Source of the DNA: Deltaproteobacteria bacterium | Lineage (GTDB): Bacteria > Myxococcota > Myxococcia > Myxococcales > 40CM-4-68-19 | NCBI GenBank assembly: GCA_005879095.1 | Contig: VBLM01000032.1 | Location: 1-5,342 of the forward strand | Direction of reading: 5' to 3' | DNA: 5,342 bases | Shown here: one piece after another, positions 1 to 4,740 of the stretch | Layout: every line of letters starts with the position of its first letter | Position numbering within the stretch: the first letter of the stretch is position 1 | Program-made: the position numbers and the translations under genes | Notes under the pieces: generated by a model | Told to the model about the DNA's origin: nothing | What the model saw: only the letters and a program-made list of their open reading frames with translations | Database searches by the model: none

Positions 1-13
1 TGAGCATGGCCCT

Positions 14-781
14 TCAGACGATGGTGTAGACCTCGTCCAGCTCGCAGACGTGGAGAAAGTCCTTCTTCAGTGCCCGCACTTCCGACTTTACCTCGTCGAT
101 GACCGCGGGTTTGAGGTGGTAGAGGTAGACCTTCGCGCCCCGCCGGTCGAGCTTGGAAAGCTCGCTCATCACCGTCTTCGGCGTGAGATGGCCGGAAATG
201 TCCGCCAGCCACTGCATCGTGTTGGGGAAGGAAAGCTCGAGAAACACTGCCTTCAGATTCGGCGTGGCATTGATCGCCCGCCACAGCTCGTCGGTCGGCC
301 CGGTGTCGCCGGAAAAAGCGATGGCGCCGAACTTCCCCTCGATGATGTACCCGACCGAATACACCGGATGGTGCACCGGAATGGCGCGGATCTTCAGGCC
401 CTGGCACGTCACCGGCTTGTGGATCGGCATCACGTCGAACGAGAGGACCGGCTTTTCCTTGGTCGGAATCACCCGGAAATCCGGCCACACCCGGTTGTTG
501 AAGACGTCCTTGTCCATCGCCTCCATGGTCTCGGCAGGCCCGTGGACCACCACCGGCGTCTTCCGATGCCCGACCAGCAGATCGGTCATCAGCGGCACGT
601 CCTTCACGTGATCGAAGTGCGAGTGGGTGAGGAAGATGTCGTCGATCTTGAGGATCTCGTCCAGCTTCAAGGTCGCGGTGATCGCCCCGCCGTCGACGCA
701 CAGCTTCTGGTCGAGCAGGAAACACGTCGTCCGGAATCCCGGAAGCTCGCCACCATGAGCGCCGAGGACCCGGATTTTCAC
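14..781 (-). CDS. Class II-type 3',5'-cyclic-nucleotide phosphodiesterase (metallo-beta-lactamase fold)
   Basis: This 255-residue protein probably hydrolyses cAMP and/or cGMP to the 5'-nucleotide in the cytoplasm; no signal peptide is visible. Seen in the sequence: an N-terminal beta-strand start (MKIRVLGAHGGE), the metal-binding motif HSHFDH at residues 53-58, H137/H138 in VHHPVYSVGY, D159 in FSGDTGPT, H198 in SGHLTP and H222 in YHLKP. Together these give a full set of dinuclear metal ligands for the fold. Spacing and length fit the class II cAMP phosphodiesterase branch better than RNase Z or glyoxalase II. The start is GTG at 781-779, four bases after the stop of the CRP-like gene, with GGGGA (790-794) placed 8 nt upstream inside that gene's end. 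The two genes are therefore almost certainly cotranscribed and possibly translationally coupled. Its place behind a cyclase and a cyclic-nucleotide receptor supports the function. The family is well supported; the exact substrate is inferred. Confidence 0.85.
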   Translation of the reverse strand: MKIRVLGAHGGELPGFRTTCFLLDQKLCVDGGAITATLKLDEILKIDDIFLTHSHFDHVKDVPLMTDLLVGHRKTPVVVHGPAETMEAMDKDVFNNRVWPDFRVIPTKEKPVLSFDVMPIHKPVTCQGLKIRAIPVHHPVYSVGYIIEGKFGAIAFSGDTGPTDELWRAINATPNLKAVFLELSFPNTMQWLADISGHLTPKTVMSELSKLDRRGAKVYLYHLKPAVIDEVKSEVRALKKDFLHVCELDEVYTIV

Positions 782-785
782 GCGT

Positions 786-1433
786 CTAGTCCCCGAACCT
801 TTCTTTCATCTCGAGAAAGTCGAGATATTTCTGCATCTTGCCGACGTCGGGGACGACGATTCCTTCCGGCACGACTGCGATGATGCGGGCCTTGGCGGTC
901 TTCGAAACCGCCTCCTGGACCTCGTCCTTGGTGAGGCCCATCCGGCCGTGCAGCTCTTCGAGGTTGACCGCGATCAGCTTGCCCTGCGCCGTGTCCTTGC
1001 CGCGCTTGGTGGCGATCTGCAGCAGGTGGTGGACGACCCGGCTGTTCGGGTCGCGCAACAAAAGGTTTTCGATCTGTTCGTCCGCCTCCTGGAGGCGGTC
1101 GGAGAGCTTCTTGATCAGGCGGACCGCGATCTCGACGTTCCCGCGGATCATCGCTTCGAACGTCTTGGGATCGATGACCAGGAGCTTTCCGTCCTCGGCC
1201 ATCACCGCCCCGGCCGAGCGCGGCTTGTTGTTCAGGATGGCCATCTCGCCGAGGAATTCGCCCGCACCCAGCGTGGCCAGGATCTTCTCGGTATCGCGGA
1301 CCTTCTTGGTGATGTTCACCTTGCCGGCCTGGATGACGTACATCTCCTTGCCGACGTCGCCCTCCTTGAAGAGCACGTCGCCGCGCTTGAACTCCTTGCC
1401 GAATCGCTGGAAGAGCGCGTCCTCGCCCGCCAT
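786..1433 (-). CDS. CRP/FNR-family cyclic-nucleotide-binding regulator
   Basis: This 215-residue protein has the usual CRP length. Residues about 10-110 form a cyclic-nucleotide-binding beta-barrel with a clear phosphate-binding cassette: GEFLGEMAIL at 58-67, then PRSAGAV at 71-77. G62, E63, R72 and S73 are at the ligand-contacting positions. A long dimerisation helix follows (about 98-128), then a winged-helix region with a helix-turn-helix at 157-184 (LEELHGRMGLTKDEVQEAV). The likely role is a cAMP- or cGMP-responsive transcription factor acting as a dimer. It has departures from E. coli CRP. By alignment, the adenine-contacting Thr127 and Ser128 are Ala117 and Asp118, while Arg123 is kept (R113). 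In the recognition helix the Arg180/Glu181/Arg185 triad becomes Lys169/Asp170/Glu174. Ligand and operator specificity may therefore differ. The ATG at 1433 has AGGAA 6 nt upstream. It is preceded by the cyclase gene and followed after 4 bp by the phosphodiesterase gene. Confidence 0.88.
   Translation of the reverse strand: MAGEDALFQRFGKEFKRGDVLFKEGDVGKEMYVIQAGKVNITKKVRDTEKILATLGAGEFLGEMAILNNKPRSAGAVMAEDGKLLVIDPKTFEAMIRGNVEIAVRLIKKLSDRLQEADEQIENLLLRDPNSRVVHHLLQIATKRGKDTAQGKLIAVNLEELHGRMGLTKDEVQEAVSKTAKARIIAVVPEGIVVPDVGKMQKYLDFLEMKERFGD
790..794 (-). promoter_or_regulatory. Shine-Dalgarno for the phosphodiesterase
   Basis: The minus strand reads GGGGA, 8 nt before the GTG at 781-779. It lies within the last codons of the upstream CRP-like gene. 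It supports the GTG start and suggests coupling of the two genes. Confidence 0.6.
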
Positions 1434-1439
1434 GTGGAA

Positions 1440-1444
1440 TTCCT
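1440..1444 (-). promoter_or_regulatory. Shine-Dalgarno for the CRP-like regulator
   Basis: AGGAA on the minus strand lies 6 nt before the ATG at 1433-1431, at normal spacing. It fixes the start of the regulator. Confidence 0.65.
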
Positions 1445-1463
1445 ATCAGTGCAGTCGCGTGTG

Positions 1464-1480
1464 GGTCAATTTAACTGACC
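1464..1480. repeat. Inverted repeat GGTCA-N7-TGACC in front of the CRP-like gene
   Basis: GGTCA at 1464-1468 and TGACC at 1476-1480 are perfect complements separated by an AT-rich 7-bp centre (ATTTAAC). This is the only AT-rich patch in the 71-bp gap. The repeat directly abuts the CRP-type palindrome. On the minus strand it contains TTGACC (1469-1464), close to a -35 hexamer, and TTAAAT (1474-1469), a weak -10. It may be an operator or a promoter core. Five-base arms with a 7-base loop and no following T tract make it a poor terminator. Confidence 0.4.
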
Positions 1481-1495
1481 GTGATGAACGTCACG
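1480..1495. promoter_or_regulatory. CRP-type operator, CGTGA-N6-TCACG
   Basis: The plus strand reads CGTGA, then TGAACG, then TCACG. This is a perfect 5+5 palindrome with the GTGA-N6-TCAC core of the classical CRP consensus (TGTGA-N6-TCACA). It lies 10 bp after the cyclase stop and 47 bp before the CRP-like start, so it is well placed to control the regulator and phosphodiesterase genes. A further CGTGA follows at 1497-1501. No convincing -10/-35 pair was found to decide between activation and repression. The motif is seen directly; autoregulation is inferred. Confidence 0.6.
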
Positions 1496-1504
1496 CCGTG
1501 AAGC

Positions 1505-3997
1505 CTACTTGTGCTCCATCTTGAAGACGCCATCCCACTCGCGGCCCGGCGGATTTTGCATCATTTCTTCGCAGCGCCGGACGAAGAGCGTGCACGGTCC
1601 ATCGCCGGGAAAACGGGTCAGCAGTGACTCGAACATCACGCCCGCTTCGCCGAATTTCTGCGTGCGGTAGAGGGCCAGCGCCTCGGCGTATCCGCTGAGC
1701 AGCGGCAGCTCTTCGGTCGTCGCCTGCCCGCGGCGGCGCAGCTCGAACAGCCGCACCGGCTCCTTCTTGCCCTTGACGCGCACTGAATCCAGCTCGCGCA
1801 CAGTGTAGGCAGCCTCATCTTTCAAGCCTTTGCGCGCGGCGGCCAGCGTCGGCTCGGAGACGAGGATCCGCGTCCCGTACTCCTTGTTCAGGCTCTCGAT
1901 CCGGCTGGCGAGGTTCACGTTGTCGCCCATCACCGTGTAGTTGAAGCGCTGGTGCGAGCCCATGTTGCCGACCACCATGTGCCCGGAGTTGAGGCCGATG
2001 CCGACGTCGACGTCGGGCAAATCCGGCTCCTCGATGTGCCACTTCTCGCGCAGCCGCCCGAGCGTCTCGACCATCAACAAGGCTGCGTCGCAGCCGTTGG
2101 CCGCGTGCAGCTCGGTCTGCACCGGCGCGCCGAAGAAGGCCATCACGCAGTCGCCGATGTACTTGTCGAGCGTCCCCCGCTTCTCGAAGATGTTGTCGGT
2201 CATCGGCGAGAAGATCTCGTTCATCAGATGGACCACGTTCTGCGCTGAGAGCTGCTCGGAAATGGTCGTAAATCCCCGGATATCCGCGAACATGACGGTC
2301 GCTTCCGCGTCCTTGCCGCCGAGCTGGAGCGCGGCCGGGTCCTCGAGCATCTCCTCCATCACTTCCGGGTTCAGGTAGAGCTGGAACGCTTTGCGCAGCG
2401 CGCGCTTGTCGCGCTCTTCGGTCGCATAGCGGTAGACGGTGACCAGCACGAACATCGCGCCCAGCTCGACCAGCGGCAGCGCGGCGAAGACGTCGTAGCC
2501 GGACCAGAAGGCGCCCGTCGCGCCCGCCCAGACCACGACGGCCGAGACGGCCACCAGCGGCAGCGCGTACTGCACTTTCACTTTGGCAAACAGGAAGGCG
2601 AAGATCAGCGCCAGCGCGACGAGGAACACGACCTCGAACGCCTCCACCACCGGGCCGCGGCGCAGGTAGCGCTGGCTCAGGATCGTCTCGACGGCGTTGG
2701 CGTGCGTCTCGATTCCGGCGGTGATCTTGTTGAGCGGCGTGACTCGCTGGTCGAACGTGCCCTGCGCGGTCGCGCCGATCAGCACCAGCTTGTCCTTCAG
2801 CTTCCCGTCGTACTTGCCGTCCATGATGTCGGCGATCGACAGGTTCTCGAACGACTGATCCTTGCCGAAGTAGTTGATCTCCATCAGCCCGCGCGCGTCG
2901 GTGGGAACCTTGCGCTTGCCGCCGAAGTCGACCTCGAGGATCTCGCCGTCGGTCGCGTTGGTCGTGACCGGCGTGACGTCCTGGGGCTTCACGCCCAGCG
3001 CGATGGCGGTCAGCGCCGTGTCGAGCGAAGGGAAGTAGCGACCGCGGACTTGAAGGGCCAGCGCGGCGTGGCGGATGACGCCGTCGGCGTCCGGCAGCGC
3101 GTTGAAATAACCGAACCATTGCGCACCCTTGGCGATAGGCAGCAGCGGCGCGCGCAGGCCCGCGTACTCCTTGACCCAGGTCTTGGGCGAGGGCGTCACG
3201 CGCTCGCCGCCGTCGACCAGCTGCTCGCGGTATTCCGGCGCGTGGATCTGCGAGCGCTCGATGCGCTTGACGTGCTCCTCCGCCTCGACTTCCGACAGGG
3301 TCATCTCACCCTGTGTGAGCGCCACCCACCCGATCACGGTCTTGCCGGCGGCCCGCGCCACCGACTCGCCCATCACCTGGTCGGGATCGAGGCCGCCCAG
3401 GTCGTGATCGAGCTCGGCCGCGTACTCCTCGTGCTGCTTGATCAGTTCCTCGAAGAGCTTGCGCGAGTCGGCCAGCTTCTGGTGGCCGTTCAGCTTTCGC
3501 GCCAGACTTTGCACCGCCGAAGCCGCGCCGGCGATGTCCGACTCCGCTTCTCCGAAGTGCTCGACCGAGCTCCTGTTCCGCGGCGACGCCAGGGAAATGT
3601 CTTCGAAGCGTTTCCGGTACCGTTTGGCGCCCGCGAAGCGCGCGCCGAGATCTTCGTCGGAAAAGCTCATGTCGAAGCCGATGCCGGTGACGGACTGCTC
3701 GTTGAGTTTGTCGATCAGCGAGGCGATCACCCGCCGGTCCCACGGGAAGCGGCCGAACTTGGCGATGGCCGCCTCGTCCACCGCCGCGATGACGACGCGC
3801 CCGCTCGTCTGCTGCGGGTTGAGCTTGACGCGCTGGCGGAACTGCAGATCGACGAGCGCCTGCTCCATCTTGGTGAGGATCGGCACATCGGCGCGGCCGG
3901 CGATCTGCAGCACCTGGAGCGCGGCGAAAAAAAGGCCCGAAAACAGGCCGATACGGAATGCGTTGACGCGCTTGAGCCAGCGCCAGACCCGTTGCAT
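1505..3997 (-). CDS. CHASE2-domain membrane class III adenylate/guanylate cyclase
   Basis: This 830-residue integral inner-membrane cyclase makes cAMP (possibly cGMP) from the nucleoside triphosphate. Residues 15-33 form the first membrane helix. Residues about 34-444 are a periplasmic CHASE2 sensor with the hallmark blocks RFPWDRR, GIGFDMSF, INYFGK and KLVLIGAT. Three closely spaced helices follow (about 452-471, 477-496, 503-522), then a signalling linker with YLNPEVMEEML. The cyclase domain is at about 563-755. Its metal ligands are D572 (FADIRGFT) and D616 (KYIGD), purine-contact K612, and transition-state N695 and R699 (VNLASR). T688 sits where class IIIa enzymes have Asp, a class IIIb trait. 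The C-terminal 768-811 resembles a single TPR-like unit ending in a DGP...RC pattern common behind such cyclases. I chose ATG 3997 because GGGAG lies 9 nt upstream; an in-frame GTG at 4030 (841 residues) has no Shine-Dalgarno. The CHASE2 domain carries large extra helical segments. The CHASE2 ligand is unknown. Confidence 0.93.
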   Translation of the reverse strand: MQRVWRWLKRVNAFRIGLFSGLFFAALQVLQIAGRADVPILTKMEQALVDLQFRQRVKLNPQQTSGRVVIAAVDEAAIAKFGRFPWDRRVIASLIDKLNEQSVTGIGFDMSFSDEDLGARFAGAKRYRKRFEDISLASPRNRSSVEHFGEAESDIAGAASAVQSLARKLNGHQKLADSRKLFEELIKQHEEYAAELDHDLGGLDPDQVMGESVARAAGKTVIGWVALTQGEMTLSEVEAEEHVKRIERSQIHAPEYREQLVDGGERVTPSPKTWVKEYAGLRAPLLPIAKGAQWFGYFNALPDADGVIRHAALALQVRGRYFPSLDTALTAIALGVKPQDVTPVTTNATDGEILEVDFGGKRKVPTDARGLMEINYFGKDQSFENLSIADIMDGKYDGKLKDKLVLIGATAQGTFDQRVTPLNKITAGIETHANAVETILSQRYLRRGPVVEAFEVVFLVALALIFAFLFAKVKVQYALPLVAVSAVVVWAGATGAFWSGYDVFAALPLVELGAMFVLVTVYRYATEERDKRALRKAFQLYLNPEVMEEMLEDPAALQLGGKDAEATVMFADIRGFTTISEQLSAQNVVHLMNEIFSPMTDNIFEKRGTLDKYIGDCVMAFFGAPVQTELHAANGCDAALLMVETLGRLREKWHIEEPDLPDVDVGIGLNSGHMVVGNMGSHQRFNYTVMGDNVNLASRIESLNKEYGTRILVSEPTLAAARKGLKDEAAYTVRELDSVRVKGKKEPVRLFELRRRGQATTEELPLLSGYAEALALYRTQKFGEAGVMFESLLTRFPGDGPCTLFVRRCEEMMQNPPGREWDGVFKMEHK

Positions 3998-4006
3998 GCT
4001 TGTCGT

Positions 4007-4019
4007 CTCCCGAAGGGAG
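4007..4019 (-). promoter_or_regulatory. Cyclase Shine-Dalgarno inside a small hairpin
   Basis: On the minus strand CTCCC (4019-4015), TTC (4014-4012) and GGGAG (4011-4007) form a perfect 5-bp stem with a 3-nt loop. GGGAG is the cyclase Shine-Dalgarno, 9 nt before the ATG at 3997-3995. The Shine-Dalgarno supports the chosen start. The hairpin could partly mask it, but it is short and may be incidental. Confidence 0.45.
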
Positions 4020-4042
4020 GCAGCGTACACCAGGAGGGAGGC

Positions 4043-4070
4043 TTCAGGCCTCAGGCTTCAGGCGTCAGGC
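4043..4070. repeat. Four-unit 7-bp tandem repeat (NTCAGGC)
   Basis: Four contiguous heptamers read TTCAGGC, CTCAGGC, TTCAGGC, GTCAGGC; only the first base varies. They can also be read as a 14-bp unit duplicated with one mismatch (4042-4055 and 4056-4069). The array starts 8 bp beyond the stop of the barrel-like gene, in the 81-bp gap before the cyclase. Overlapping it, GAGGC (4038-4042) and GCCTC (4048-4052) could form a 5-bp stem. No function can be assigned from sequence. Confidence 0.75.
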
Positions 4071-4078
4071 CAACTGCT

Positions 4079-4582
4079 TCAATAGAGACCGAGCGCTAGG
4101 ACGGTGCCGAAGAGGCTGGCGGTCTCGACCCAGTGGGCCCCTCTGGTGCGCAGGCCCGCGTCCAGCGTCAGCGCCCAGCGCGGGGTGACGACGGCGCGCG
4201 CCGTCGCCGCCGCGATGACCGTCTTCTCCAGTCGCTTCCCGGCGATCGGTCGCAGCGAGCCGCTGCCGTGCGCTTCCGAGAGCGTCGCGGCCAGGCGCAG
4301 TGCCAGATCGATCGAATCCGGCGCCGGCACGCGGATGCGCGCGACCGCGGTCGCCGTGGTGCGGACCAGCGCGCCCCAGGTCCGGCCCGGCTCGGCGATC
4401 AGCTTCACCTGATCGACCGCGCCGCGCACGCCGAGAACGGCCGGTCCGATCTTCACCGAGCCGAAGTACGCGCCGCCCGGTGTCGTGAGGTGTGCGTGGC
4501 CGCTGCCGGGCGGTGACGTCGACGGGTGGAAGTTCGCTTCGGTCCCGGCGATGAGCAGCGCGGCCGCGATCAAGGGGGTCAT
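4079..4582 (-). CDS. Small exported protein, probable outer-membrane beta-barrel
   Basis: I do not recognise a named family. The 167-residue product begins with a hydrophobic signal-like segment (MTPLIAAALLIAGTEA), with a plausible cleavage after residue 16. The mature part is rich in alternating polar/apolar stretches typical of transmembrane beta-strands, such as GAYFGSVKIGPAVLGVRGA, TWGALVRTTATAVARIRV and SIDLALRLAATL. It ends in LFGTVLALGLY with a C-terminal aromatic residue, as in outer-membrane barrels. There are no Cys residues and no enzymatic motif. It lies upstream of the cyclase on the same strand (81-bp gap) and divergent from the Cys-rich gene. The annotated ATG has no Shine-Dalgarno at normal spacing. 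The frame is open upstream, and an ACG at 4606-4604 would add a K-R positive n-region. The barrel assignment is inferred from pattern alone. Confidence 0.7.
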   Translation of the reverse strand: MTPLIAAALLIAGTEANFHPSTSPPGSGHAHLTTPGGAYFGSVKIGPAVLGVRGAVDQVKLIAEPGRTWGALVRTTATAVARIRVPAPDSIDLALRLAATLSEAHGSGSLRPIAGKRLEKTVIAAATARAVVTPRWALTLDAGLRTRGAHWVETASLFGTVLALGLY

Positions 4583-4583
4583 G

Positions 4584-4615
4584 CCGGCCGCTACAGCACG
4601 CTTCGTGCCGGCCGG
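4584..4615 (-). promoter_or_regulatory. Stem-loop between Shine-Dalgarno and ATG of the barrel-like gene
   Basis: On the minus strand CCGGCCG (4615-4609) pairs with CGGCCGG (4590-4584), and GCACG (4608-4604) pairs with CGTGC (4600-4596), closing on an AAG loop. A 5-nt bulge (TGTAG, 4595-4591) lies on the 3' side. This gives twelve paired bases, all but one G-C. It sits one base before the ATG and three bases after AGGAG, so folding would shrink a 36-nt spacing to about 4 nt plus the helix. It could equally be a DNA-level operator. Confidence 0.5.
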
Positions 4616-4618
4616 TTT

Positions 4619-4623
4619 CTCCT
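4619..4623 (-). promoter_or_regulatory. Strong Shine-Dalgarno of the barrel-like gene
   Basis: The minus strand reads AGAGGAGAAA (4625-4616), the best Shine-Dalgarno in the window. It is 36 nt from the ATG at 4582 and 12 nt from an in-frame ACG at 4606. No in-frame ATG, GTG or TTG lies between it and 4582. Confidence 0.5.
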
Positions 4624-4644
4624 CTGATCGGCCGCTGCCCGAAC

Positions 4645-4658
4645 GTAACGATCGTCAC
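4645..4658. promoter_or_regulatory. CRP-like near-palindrome GTAA-N6-TCAC in divergent promoter region
   Basis: The sequence GTAACGATCGTCAC is a 14-bp palindrome with one mismatched pair. It matches the GTGA-N6-TCAC core at 7 of 8 conserved positions. It lies about 63 bp from the barrel-like ATG and 58 or 82 bp from the two candidate starts of the Cys-rich gene, a normal place for an operator serving either direction. GTAAC recurs at 4664-4668, giving three GTNAC elements spaced 9 and 10 bp apart. No clear promoter hexamers were found beside it. Confidence 0.4.
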
Positions 4659-4740
4659 ACGGCGTAACAGCCGCGCGACACGTGCCCGCGAGCAATTCCG
4701 CGCGGTTGCGCAGGGCATGCCCATTGCTCTGGCGCGAAGC

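Noticed and set aside
1..13. Start of a further minus-strand gene (ATG at 7-5) after the phosphodiesterase
   Set aside because: Only two full codons are visible, and the purine-rich GAAGGG lies 2 nt from the ATG, too close for a normal Shine-Dalgarno. It cannot be supported.
50..883. Plus-strand open frame of 277 codons across the phosphodiesterase gene
   Set aside because: It runs opposite a gene with intact metal-binding motifs and yields a biased His/Arg-rich product without recognisable domains.
1464..1480. The inverted repeat as a terminator after the cyclase gene
   Set aside because: It has only 5-bp arms, a 7-nt loop and no T tract, and the downstream genes are on the same strand.
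3312..3327. TGTGA followed by a partial TCAC-like half-site
   Set aside because: It lies within cyclase coding sequence and its right half-site matches poorly.
2702..4099. Long plus-strand open frame (465 codons) opposite the cyclase
   Set aside because: It is antisense to a clearly conserved CHASE2 cyclase. Its product is Arg/Val/Leu/Asp-biased with no motif, as expected from the complement of a GC-rich gene.
4679..4684. CACGTG palindrome in the divergent region
   Set aside because: A six-base palindrome in GC-rich DNA is expected by chance, and symmetry breaks immediately outside it.
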